A stretch of 64,000 nt of DNA from Oscillatoria sp. SIO1A7 (GTDB lineage: Bacteria > Cyanobacteriota > Cyanobacteriia > Cyanobacteriales > Laspinemataceae), in the NCBI GenBank assembly GCA_010672965.1, contig JAAHFN010000006.1, positions 59,319 to 123,318 of the forward strand. Reading direction: 5' to 3'. Shown here in pieces: positions 9,965-17,919 of the stretch. The first letter of the stretch is position 1; each line of letters begins with the position of its first letter. A model generated the notes under the pieces. The model did no database searches. It was given only the letters and a program-made list of their open reading frames with translations, and had not been told where the DNA came from. The translations under genes were made by a program, and so were the position numbers.

Positions 9965-10822
9965 CTACGCTCCGACAATGCTTGTACCTATCGCTTGACT
10001 GCTGACTGCTGACTGCTTACTGCTATAATTCAAAATAAACTCAGAATAAGGAACCGTCCAGACAACGGGGTGACTGAGGCGATGACCTCTATAGCCATTT
10101 TCGCCGCAAGCAGTACCGTGGTCGGAGCAGACAATACAAAACGTGGGGTGTCTAGCTCGCAAAGCATCCCAAAATCGGCCTAGCTGACTATCCACATATT
10201 CCAAAGCGGCTGCATGGGATTCTAGAGAATCTTCTGTAGCTCCGGCAAGATAGAAATAATTAGGCTGGTGCAAAGCCGAGATATTGATAAATAAAAATAG
10301 GCGTTCGTCTGGGGGCGTCTGGGTCAAAATATCTAAAGCTAAATTAATTTGATTTTCCGTGGACTTCGAGTCGGTTACGCCCAGCTCCCGACTCCAGTAA
10401 CTCTCGGCAAACAGTCCGGGCAAAACGCAACTGAGAGGATTGAGCTTGTTGAAGAAACCCACCCCGCCAATACAAATAGTGCGATACCCTTTCGCCGCCA
10501 ACCCGGCAACTATATTTGCTCCATCGAGAATGCAGGTGCGATCGCTCGTAGTGCTGCTGCCTTCAAAGCGCAGAGCAAATAGGCGCGGGTGAATGCCCGG
10601 GGCGATCGGTGTAGGTAGAAAACCGGCAAAAAAAGCCTGGTGGGCGGCATAGGTGAAGTTGCCCGGAGAATGGCGCTTTTCCCATCCTGTTATTGGCATT
10701 ACCCCGGCCAAGTTAGGAATGCGTCCTTTTTTGAAAAGCGCATCGGCTACGTCATAGCGCAGGGTATCTAAAGTCATCAAGAGAATATCGTAATTGCCTA
10801 CTATTTTATTTGCGTCTATCAT
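9965..10822 (-). CDS. Sulfatase/alkaline-phosphatase-like hydrolase, STM4013 family
   Basis: 285 residues. It starts with the alkaline-phosphatase-superfamily metal-binding strand LLMTLDTLRYD and has the second metal motif VCSDHGTACGENGYRGHRL near residue 235, followed by PVVWTVPY. The usual sulfatase CXPXR motif is replaced by TLRYD, so it is unlikely to be a formylglycine sulfatase. Family assignment rests on this pattern and on the STM4014- and STM4015-like genes directly upstream. The substrate is unknown. Its last residues (about SKQSAVSSQA) are translated from the genome's GTCAGCA-type simple repeat, so the tail is an add-on. It starts at ATG 10822, 150 bp after the STM4014 stop. Confidence 0.75.
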   Translation of the reverse strand: MIDANKIVGNYDILLMTLDTLRYDVADALFKKGRIPNLAGVMPITGWEKRHSPGNFTYAAHQAFFAGFLPTPIAPGIHPRLFALRFEGSSTTSDRTCILDGANIVAGLAAKGYRTICIGGVGFFNKLNPLSCVLPGLFAESYWSRELGVTDSKSTENQINLALDILTQTPPDERLFLFINISALHQPNYFYLAGATEDSLESHAAALEYVDSQLGRFWDALRARHPTFCIVCSDHGTACGENGYRGHRLSHPVVWTVPYSEFILNYSSKQSAVSSQAIGTSIVGA

Positions 10823-10884
10823 CTGCCTAATTCCTACCTCCTTACTGTAGGACTTTCCGCCTCCTAAAGCGCGATTATCCTTAC

Positions 10885-10927
10885 GGAGACGCTAAGCGCT
10901 TGCGCGCAGGCTACGCTCCCCGCGAAC
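10885..10927. repeat. Short cyanobacterial palindromic repeat
   Basis: TACGGAGACGCTAAGCGC followed by GCGCAGGCTACGCTCC, a GC-rich imperfect palindrome between the STM4013 and STM4014 genes. It may act as a hairpin in the transcript. Confidence 0.4.
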
Positions 10928-10972
10928 GGTAAAATGGCGTTAATTTTACCCATTTTCCCCACACCCCACACC

Positions 10973-12124
10973 CTACACCCCACACCCTAGGCTAGATAAA
11001 ATCGCTTGTACTTCGCTGGCGTAAGTATCCATACCATTCCAAGTAATCCCCGGTAACAAATCGCCAAAAGCGTTGATTTCCAGGATAGCGTGTTGGCGGA
11101 AGTCGGGATAAACCAGCAGGTCGATGCCGCAGTATAAACTATTCGGAAATAGGGCGGCGGCGGCTTCGCAGGTTTGCTTCATTTTATCCCAGTTTTGCCC
11201 GCCGACTTGGGCGAGAAATTCTTCTAAGTCGCCGCGATCGCTTCCTAAATGCAGGTTGGTCATCGGACTGTTGCCCAGACGCACTACAATATGCCGCGCT
11301 TGACCGGCGATCGCGACTACCCGCAAATCAAAAGGGCGATTTTGCAGTCTGGCTTTAGGCAGCCATTCCTCAACTTGCACCCCTTCCTTACAGAGCATAT
11401 TAATAATGTCAGCCACAGCCTCTCGCCTAGTGTAAGTGCGAATCTTGCGAGAATTATAGAAAATTGTTTTATTCTCCTGTCGCACTCGCTCTACCGTAGT
11501 TACCGCCACTTCGCCTCTGGGACTGACGCGATAGGCGACAACTCCCGATGCCGAGGAACCGTGGGCGAGTTTCACAAAAACCCGGTGACATTGCCGAGAA
11601 TTCATAGCTTCGCGCAATTCCTCATAAGAGCCGATTTTGCCCAAAGAACGAGGGATGGGTATGCCGTTGTTTGCAAATAACTGCTGACACCGGGGTTTAT
11701 CAAACATAGCGGCAATGTCGGCGGGATCGTTCATAGTCCGGCAGCGAAGTTGTTTTTGCGATCGAGCGAGCAGATCGCGCCAGCCCAGATACCATTGGCG
11801 CGGGTAAAGAATCCGCCCTTTGTCAAACTCTAAGGCCAGAGCCTCCGCCGCCCCTATCCGCTGATGCTTGCCCCCATCCGGCTCATCCTGCACCTGGGCA
11901 CCGGCAGCAATAATTGCTTTTTCTACAGCAAAGTTTTTTTCTGGAGAATCAAATCTGATAATGGTATCGGGAGCGTCGAATTTTTCCAAAGTATCTCGAC
12001 CGGCAATTAGGTCGGAGTAGTTGACTATTGTTGCCGGAGGAATGTCGAATAGTTCTAGGGCTTTTTGCAAGAAACCAAGGCGGCGGTTTTCGGGATTGGC
12101 GATCGCGATAAATTGCAGCGGCAT
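10973..12124 (-). CDS. ATP-grasp domain protein, STM4014 family
   Basis: 383 residues, ATG at 12124. The central and C-terminal parts show an ATP-grasp fold: nucleotide-binding lysine strand VFVKLAHGSSASGVVAYR, then KARLQNRPFDLRVVAI, and the metal-binding end SLYCGIDLLVY with HAILEINAFGDLLPG (Glu-Ile-Asn). ATP-grasp enzymes join a carboxylate to an amine or thiol through an acyl phosphate, so a ligase acting on a peptide or small acid is plausible, but the substrate is unknown. The final residues GCGV come from the GGGTGTG simple repeat. It lies 97 bp downstream of the first STM4015-like gene and upstream of the STM4013-like gene on the same strand, consistent with an operon. Confidence 0.78.
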   Translation of the reverse strand: MPLQFIAIANPENRRLGFLQKALELFDIPPATIVNYSDLIAGRDTLEKFDAPDTIIRFDSPEKNFAVEKAIIAAGAQVQDEPDGGKHQRIGAAEALALEFDKGRILYPRQWYLGWRDLLARSQKQLRCRTMNDPADIAAMFDKPRCQQLFANNGIPIPRSLGKIGSYEELREAMNSRQCHRVFVKLAHGSSASGVVAYRVSPRGEVAVTTVERVRQENKTIFYNSRKIRTYTRREAVADIINMLCKEGVQVEEWLPKARLQNRPFDLRVVAIAGQARHIVVRLGNSPMTNLHLGSDRGDLEEFLAQVGGQNWDKMKQTCEAAAALFPNSLYCGIDLLVYPDFRQHAILEINAFGDLLPGITWNGMDTYASEVQAILSSLGCGV

Positions 12125-12221
12125 GGGTAACGCAGATTAGTTCGTGGGTTTTTGGGGTTTAAAAAATAGAAAGCATGAATTAAGTTTTTTTATTTAACAC
12201 TATATATAGCTAAAAATTTAT

Positions 12222-13508
12222 CTAGTAATATTTGGCAAGGTCAGCAACGGAGCAGTAGCGTTTGAATCCATAATCTTCTTCGTAATATGGTTGTTTCTGG
12301 CGATCGGCGATCGCTTGGCAGTCGAGCTGCTGGAGCTGCTTGATGATATCCTCGGATAGGAAATTTTCAGAAACATTGAGAATATCTAGCTGGTTTATCG
12401 CCGGAGACTCTAGCAACGCTAATGCTCCCTCGTCTCCCAAAGTGCCCATCGACAGGTCTAGCACGGCAATCTGTTGCATAACTGGAGCTTCGACCAAAGC
12501 CACTGCTATTTCGTCGGTGTATTCGCTGTTGCGCAGACCCAAATAATTCAGATTAGTAAATAAATTTCCAGATATAATTGGTATGAGATCTTCAACGGAC
12601 GAATCTATTCCGTAATAATAGTTACCTAGCCACAACTCAAAATGCTTTAGGGCGGGCAAATCCATGACGCAAATCTGGGCAATAGTTTGGCGACTCAAAC
12701 CTCCAGTTTCAATAGCCAGTATTTCTAAATTGTCATGCCATGTGGAACTAAAGGCCAGGCCATTACCGCCACGGACTTGAAGCATTTCCAGCTTGGGATA
12801 AGCTTCCAATACAGGACTGACATCGCTTTGTCGTATCAAGGAAAGATCGGTACCTCCAAGTCCAAGATCTCCTAGAAATAGCGCCTTAAGACTTGTGAGC
12901 TTTTCCGTAGCAGCAACTAGCATATCAATAATAACGCTAAAGCTATTTGTTGAAGGCATGAAACTTATCCACCAGCTAATAACCAAAGCTTCAAGTTTGT
13001 TAGCTTGCGGGTCTTGCAGTAGCCCTGCCAACTTGTCTGTCATCTCTTCTTTTTCGTAATAGTCGCATCTTAGAGCATAGGCAATCCCTGCTGGATCGAC
13101 AATGCTAGTCTCTGGGTCGAACTCCTCGACTTTACGATTTGCAAATGTCTTGGTATAGTAGAAAAACTCATTTTCTACTGGAAGGTCGAAGCGCTCGAAC
13201 AAGTTCCAAGCCTTATACTCTTGCAGAGCCTGTATCGCTTGAGGTTCTTTTCTTTGGCGCAAGAGCAGATATGCTTGTTTTCGCACCCGCTTTGATTTGT
13301 CCTGCAAAGCCCGAGCGACTAAATTCAAACCAGCTTCGCCATAGTTGAGACAGTCGGCCAGAGCGGCAATTCGCGTTTCTACAGCGGCAGAACTCAAACG
13401 GTGTTTCGCGCCTTCGAGCCCTCCCAAAACAACACCGGCGACGGGGGCTGGAGCTGCGCCGCCAAATACGGCATCATCTTGTTTGGGTTGCTTAGGATTA
13501 TTAGACAT
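12222..13508 (-). CDS. HEAT/LRR protein, STM4015 family, copy 1
   Basis: 428 residues. The N-terminus has DDAVFGGAAP and VAGVVLGGLEGAK, then a HEAT-like helical repeat (about 30-105; YGEAGLNLVARALQDKSKRV). The rest is leucine-rich: LKALFLGDLGLGG, LEILAIETGGLSRQTIAQIC, LNYLGLRNSEYTDEIAVALV, IAVLDLSMGTLGDEGALALL, LDILNVSENFLSEDIIKQL. The order of these segments matches STM4015-type proteins. The C-terminus contains KRYCSVADLAKYY. No enzyme motif is visible; such a protein may be a substrate, scaffold or sensor. It is the closest of three tandem paralogues to the STM4014 gene. ATG at 13508; no strong Shine-Dalgarno sequence. Confidence 0.8.
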   Translation of the reverse strand: MSNNPKQPKQDDAVFGGAAPAPVAGVVLGGLEGAKHRLSSAAVETRIAALADCLNYGEAGLNLVARALQDKSKRVRKQAYLLLRQRKEPQAIQALQEYKAWNLFERFDLPVENEFFYYTKTFANRKVEEFDPETSIVDPAGIAYALRCDYYEKEEMTDKLAGLLQDPQANKLEALVISWWISFMPSTNSFSVIIDMLVAATEKLTSLKALFLGDLGLGGTDLSLIRQSDVSPVLEAYPKLEMLQVRGGNGLAFSSTWHDNLEILAIETGGLSRQTIAQICVMDLPALKHFELWLGNYYYGIDSSVEDLIPIISGNLFTNLNYLGLRNSEYTDEIAVALVEAPVMQQIAVLDLSMGTLGDEGALALLESPAINQLDILNVSENFLSEDIIKQLQQLDCQAIADRQKQPYYEEDYGFKRYCSVADLAKYY

Positions 13509-13592
13509 AGTTTTCTAGATTTTATAATCTGGATTTTAGAGGGAAATAAATCTATAGTATTACTAAATGGGTTACGAGCCCGAGCCTCCGCC

Positions 13593-13628
13593 AGAAACCC
13601 GGGTTTTTGAAAAACCCGGGTTTCTTTT
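13593..13628. terminator. Strong palindrome between STM4015-like copies 1 and 2
   Basis: AGAAACCCGGGTTTTT and AAAAACCCGGGTTTCT form a nearly perfect stem, 18 bp beyond the copy 2 stop on the minus strand. It may terminate or attenuate transcription between the paralogues. A degraded relative sits at about 15005-15062 between copies 2 and 3. Confidence 0.5.
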
Positions 13629-13645
13629 AATACTAGATATGGGCA

Positions 13646-14914
13646 TTACTCAGCAACAGAGCAGTAGCGTTCTTCTTCATCCTCATATTCATCCTCTTTC
13701 TGTTCGTCGGCAATAACCTGGCAATCTAGCTCCTGGAGTTGCTCGATGCTATCCTCTGATAGGTAATTTTCCGAAACATTGAGAATATCGATTTCGTTTA
13801 TCGCCGGACAATCCAGCAATGCTAATGCTCCTTCATCTCCCAAAGTGCCCATCGATAAATCTAGGATGGAAATTTGTTGTAAAATTGGTGACTCGACTAA
13901 AGCCGCCGCTATTTTGTCGGAATATTCGCTATTGCGCAACCCCAAGTAAGTCAGATGAGGGAATAAATCGCCAGCCAAAATTGGCATTAGGTCTTCAATA
14001 GAAGAATCACCTCCGTAACAATCGCTACCCAACCACAATTCCAAATGCTCTAGGGCTGGCAACTCCAGAGCGCAAATCTGGGCAATAGTTTCCCGACTCA
14101 AACCGCCAGTTTCCACAACCAGGATTTCTAAATTTTCCTGCCGCGCTGGGCTGAAGGCCAGATCGTCCCCGCCACGGATTTGCAGCATTTCCAGATTGGG
14201 ATAAGCTTTTAAAATAGGACTGATGTTGCAATGTCGAATCCAGGAAATTTCGTACTCTTCGCCAGAAATATCTCCTAAAAAGAGAGCTTTGAGATTTGGC
14301 AGCTTTTCTTTAGCAGCAACCAGGGCATTAACGAGCGCGCTAGAGTCATCCCCCGACTCCAATAAGCTTACCCACGGACCAAATACCAAAGCTTCGAGCT
14401 TGCTGGCTTGAGGGTCTTGCAGCAACCCTGCTAGCTTGTCTGTAATCTCAAGGAAATCGTCATATTCGCATCTGAAAGCGTAGGCAATGCCCGCCGTATC
14501 GCTAATGCCTATTTCAGGCTCAAATTCTTTAATTTCTCGCTTGCCAAATATATTGACATAATCGTAGCTATATAGAGAATTCAGCGGCGAGTAGAAGCGC
14601 TCGAATAGATCCCAGGTTTTATACTCTTGCAGTGCCCGTACTATTTGAAGTTCTTTCCTTTGGCGCAAGAGCAGATATGCTTGTCTGCGCACCTGTTTGG
14701 ATTCGTCCTGCAAAGCCCCCACGACCAAATCCAAACCAGCTTCGCCATAGTCGATAGCCTCGGCCAGAGCGCTAATCCGCGCTTCCACAACTGTAGAATT
14801 TAAGCGCTGTTTCGCTCCTTCTAGTCCTCCCAAAATAACGCCGCCGCTCTGGTTTGGAGCTGCGCCGCCAAGTACGGCATCGTCTTTTTTAGGTTGCTTG
14901 GGATTATTAGACAT
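13646..14914 (-). CDS. HEAT/LRR protein, STM4015 family, copy 2
   Basis: 422 residues, collinear with copy 1 over its whole length: the start is the same apart from single changes (DDAVLGGAAP, GGVILGGLEGAK), the HEAT-like block is the same (YGEAGLDLVVGALQDESKQV), and the LRR segments are the same (LEHLELWLGSDCYGGDSS, LTYLGLRNSEYSDKIAAAL, LDLSMGTLGDEGALALL). It ends in an acidic run and EERYCSVAE. The parallel with copies 1 and 3 shows tandem duplication. ATG at 14914. No catalytic motif. It probably shares the operon with the downstream copy 1 and the STM4014-STM4013 genes, subject to the hairpin at 13593-13628. Confidence 0.8.
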   Translation of the reverse strand: MSNNPKQPKKDDAVLGGAAPNQSGGVILGGLEGAKQRLNSTVVEARISALAEAIDYGEAGLDLVVGALQDESKQVRRQAYLLLRQRKELQIVRALQEYKTWDLFERFYSPLNSLYSYDYVNIFGKREIKEFEPEIGISDTAGIAYAFRCEYDDFLEITDKLAGLLQDPQASKLEALVFGPWVSLLESGDDSSALVNALVAAKEKLPNLKALFLGDISGEEYEISWIRHCNISPILKAYPNLEMLQIRGGDDLAFSPARQENLEILVVETGGLSRETIAQICALELPALEHLELWLGSDCYGGDSSIEDLMPILAGDLFPHLTYLGLRNSEYSDKIAAALVESPILQQISILDLSMGTLGDEGALALLDCPAINEIDILNVSENYLSEDSIEQLQELDCQVIADEQKEDEYEDEEERYCSVAE

Positions 14915-15096
14915 AGTAGCTTTATGGATTTTATACTTTTGAATTTTGGATTGAGGAAAGTAAATCTATAGTAGCAGTCTTAAATGGCTTATGAGTCCGA
15001 GCCGGAGCCAGAAAAAACGGTTTTTCGAGCCAGAACCCCGGGGGGTCAAAAACCGGGTTTCTTAATTTAATTCTAGCGAATGGCTATACATGAGCA

Positions 15097-16068
15097 TTAC
15101 TCGGCAACGGAGCAGTAGCGATCGCTTTCATAATCTTCGTCGTCTTCATAATCTTCGTCGTCTTCGTAATCTTCCTCTTGGTTTTCGGCGATAACTTGGC
15201 AGTCGAGCTTCTCCAGCAATTCGACCGTGCTATGGGCTATATAATTCTCTGCGACATTGAGAATGTCGAGCTGGTTAATAGCGGGAGACTCCAGCAAAGC
15301 TAATGCTCCCTTATTGCCCAAGGTGCCCATCGATAGATCTAGAACGGAAATTTGTTCCATAACTGGCGAGTCAACCAAAGCCGCCGCTATTTTGTCAGAA
15401 TATTGGCTGTTGCGCAGACCCAAATAAGTCAGATTTGGGAATAAGTCGCCCGCCAGAATTGGCATTAAGTCTTCAACCGACGAATCTCCTCCATAATCGT
15501 CGCGACCCAGCCATAATTCCAGATGCTCTAGGACGGGCAGATCCAGAGCGCAAATCTGGCTAATAGTTTGGGGACTCAAACCGCCAGTCTCGACAACCAT
15601 TATTTTTAAATTGTCGTGGCTGGTCGGACTAAATGACAGACCATTACCGCCCCTAACTTGGAGCATTTGCAAATTTGGATATGCTTCTAATAGAGGAGTT
15701 ATATTGCTCTGCTCGATCCAAGAAATTTCCGATTCATTGTAAGTAATATCGCCAAGGAATACAGCTTTGAGATTGGTTAGTTTATCCTTAGCAGCGACTA
15801 GGGCATCCACGACAACGCTTGAGTCTTGACCTCCGTAGTCACCCCATAAGCGAAATACTAGGGCTTCAACCTTGCTAGCTTGGGAATCTTCAAGTAGAGT
15901 TGCTAAATTGTTGGCAATAGCGTAGGCGATTTCCACCGGATCGGCAATGCCAGATTCAGGGTCAAACTCTTGCACGTTCCGGTTGGCAAATCTGGTGACG
16001 TATTTGCCTCGATACCCTGGATACTTCTCGAAGCGTTCCACAAGGTTCCAAGTTTTATAATCTTGCAT
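15097..16068 (-). CDS. STM4015-family LRR protein, copy 3, N-terminally truncated
   Basis: 323 residues starting MQDYKTWNLVERF, which aligns with residues about 100-110 of the other copies (LQEYKTWDLFERF). The AVLGG/VVLGG start and the HEAT block are missing. An in-frame TAA lies 14 codons above the ATG, and I saw no remnant of the lost part to about 16430. The LRR half is intact (LEHLELWLGRDDYGGDSS, LTYLGLRNSQYSDKIAAAL, LDLSMGTLGNKGALALL). The acidic tail is longer, with three YEDDED-like units before SDRYCSVAE. It may be a working short form or a decaying duplicate; the clean LRR frame over 320 codons argues for recent loss or retained function. Confidence 0.7.
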   Translation of the reverse strand: MQDYKTWNLVERFEKYPGYRGKYVTRFANRNVQEFDPESGIADPVEIAYAIANNLATLLEDSQASKVEALVFRLWGDYGGQDSSVVVDALVAAKDKLTNLKAVFLGDITYNESEISWIEQSNITPLLEAYPNLQMLQVRGGNGLSFSPTSHDNLKIMVVETGGLSPQTISQICALDLPVLEHLELWLGRDDYGGDSSVEDLMPILAGDLFPNLTYLGLRNSQYSDKIAAALVDSPVMEQISVLDLSMGTLGNKGALALLESPAINQLDILNVAENYIAHSTVELLEKLDCQVIAENQEEDYEDDEDYEDDEDYESDRYCSVAE

Positions 16069-16499
16069 AGCCTCTGTTACCTTATTAATCTCTTACGATA
16101 ATAACCGCAGCTAGACACCCAGTAATGCGGGCATCGGGTTTCTCAAATATTGCTAATGATTTGGATTGCTATATTTTTGAACGCCATAGCAAATAAACCT
16201 ATCGCCTTACTGGGGATATAGCACTACCGATTAAGGGAACGGACAGTTACAAAACGCGCATACATACTTAGATGGCAGGACTAATGCTGACTGCTGAGCA
16301 GTGACTGCTAATAGCTTACTGAGAATATCTTTTCAAATAGGGTTACTGGAAACAATGGCCCAATCTTATTTTAGGCGCGTCACTTGTGGGGTGACACTCC
16401 TCATAGCAGCTATTGATACATGTGCTAACCTAAGTAATAACCATAACGATCTTTATTAATAACTTGGGAGGAATTGCCCAGGATAATGTGGCGACTTCT
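16069..16499. other. Gap without a convincing gene
   Basis: Holds a fragment TATAGCACTACCGATT (about 16218-16233) related to the inverted-repeat element at 25743-25826, and a GTGACTGCT-type simple repeat near 16290-16325. Nothing resembling the missing HEAT part of STM4015 copy 3 was found. Confidence 0.4.
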
Positions 16500-16763
16500 A
16501 TGGGGAAACCCGTGCCGCAAAAAAGACCTGCCAGAAAAAAACTGCCGGAAAATTTACTAGCAAAAACAGGACCCTGGCTACCTCCTTCTTGGAAAAAACC
16601 GAGTGCATTGCCAAACCTCTTTGACAATGCTGGCTCGGACTATCTACCCTATATTGAAGAACGCTGGCAATTTAAACGCTCTATGCTACTTTACAGCAGT
16701 TTGAAGAAAAAGTCAACATTAGATCGATTTAAGCGCCAAAAATTTTTGCTGACTGCGGGATAA
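16500..16763 (+). CDS. Hypothetical protein, possibly a gene fragment
   Basis: 87 residues from ATG 16500, rich in Lys and Pro at the start (RPARKKLPENLL) and then LPNLFDNAGSDYLPYIEERW. In-frame alternatives are GTG 16488 and TTG 16464; a GGGAGGA at 16466 is too far from any of them to decide. I do not recognise the family. The abrupt end followed by non-coding sequence suggests either a small protein or a 5' fragment of a longer gene. Confidence 0.3.
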   Translation: MGKPVPQKRPARKKLPENLLAKTGPWLPPSWKKPSALPNLFDNAGSDYLPYIEERWQFKRSMLLYSSLKKKSTLDRFKRQKFLLTAG

Positions 16764-16960
16764 TGGACCGTTACCCGTAGATACCGAGTTTTTTCGGCGT
16801 GCTAGGAGGGTAGATAAGGGGCCTTTATTTAATGCGATCGCGAGCCAATATCCCAATATTGCACTAGGCATTAAGGAGCCCCTCAATTTTTATCTGGCCA
16901 AAGCGCTCTTTGCGGCAATAGTCCTGCTGAAAGCTGACCGCTAAAAGCTGACTGCTATAA

Positions 16961-17485
16961 CTATCTTTCGGCTTTATCCACAGAAGCATTGCCAACGCCG
17001 AGGGTAAACTTTAAGGGAAGACTTTCTGGGATGGCTTTGGCAACTTCTCGATAAACTTGGTGATTGGTGGGAAGAGATACAGTTTCTTCTCCTACTTGAT
17101 AGCTAAGGTGATAATCTACGTCTTTCAAGATCTCGGGCTTGCCGTGTTTTTCACCGGATTTCTGTCGCTGCTCCAGATCCTCTAGGGTGGGACGGGGGGG
17201 TAGCGCGGGCCACCAAAGACCTTTATCGTCAGGGCCAGTGAAGGCACCTTCTGGCTTCTGACCGTTGCGATTGACCAAGGAACTGGTGCCAAAAGTTTCT
17301 TGGCGAGGGTGTTTGTCTCGGGGTGTGGAATATTCGACCAGCCAAGTATATGTAACCTTGGCTGTGGCTTCATAGCGATCGGTAAGTATGCTGTTGCAAC
17401 CGGCAAGTGCGATCGCCAAACTGCTACAGCTAAGAACTGAGAAAATATACTTATGAAGTCTGGTCTTTGGGGGTCTGCAAGACAT
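16961..17485 (-). CDS. Putative lipoprotein of unknown function
   Basis: 174 residues from ATG 17485: basic start (SCRPPKTRLHKY), a hydrophobic stretch and the lipobox IALAGC, so signal peptidase II processing and lipid anchoring are expected. The mature part has GLWWPALPPRP, a Glu/Lys-rich stretch and VSLPTNHQVYREVAKAIP. The frame is open back to ATG 17605, but that start would put 40 extra residues before the signal peptide; AAAGGA directly abuts the 17485 ATG, so the start is not settled. No neighbours in an operon. Family not recognised. Confidence 0.6.
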   Translation of the reverse strand: MSCRPPKTRLHKYIFSVLSCSSLAIALAGCNSILTDRYEATAKVTYTWLVEYSTPRDKHPRQETFGTSSLVNRNGQKPEGAFTGPDDKGLWWPALPPRPTLEDLEQRQKSGEKHGKPEILKDVDYHLSYQVGEETVSLPTNHQVYREVAKAIPESLPLKFTLGVGNASVDKAER

Positions 17486-17829
17486 TCCTTTAGAGCTTGG
17501 CTTATCTAGATTTGTCGAGAATGCAGGGCTCGTTGGAAGAGCATTGGTGGCAACAGGGGAATCGCAAATGTTCGTCTTCATCAAGAAATTACAAAAATTC
17601 ACCATAACTTCACAAAAGCTTGATGCAATTTGCGCGCGTTATATCCTATTCTGTACCCAATACTCAAAGGCAGCTTTGGCACGCTGTCTGCGATCGGGGG
17701 ACAATTAGGAAGGGATTGTTGCCCAAACTTTTTATTATGGACCATCTCCTCAATGGGCTCCCCAACTCCTAGAGGTGCCAAATCCTAGAGGTGTTGGATC
17801 GCGCCTTGCCATTCCAGTAAGTTTTTTTT

Positions 17830-17919
17830 AGGACTTACGCAAATAGTCAGCTCTATCGCTATATATAGTTTCTGGTGCTACAGTAGCACCCTATGAATAG
17901 CGACATGAGCGTAAGTCCT
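17830..17919. mobile_element. Inverted-repeat element, family B, copy 1 (90 bp)
   Basis: Ends AGGACTTACGC and GCGTAAGTCCT. A related interior (AAATAGTC, ATATATAG) is shared with the copies at 45882-45970 and 62521-62605. Further members or pieces lie at 33149-33327, 52741-52805 and 62379-62437. It encodes nothing and is probably a MITE. Confidence 0.7.
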
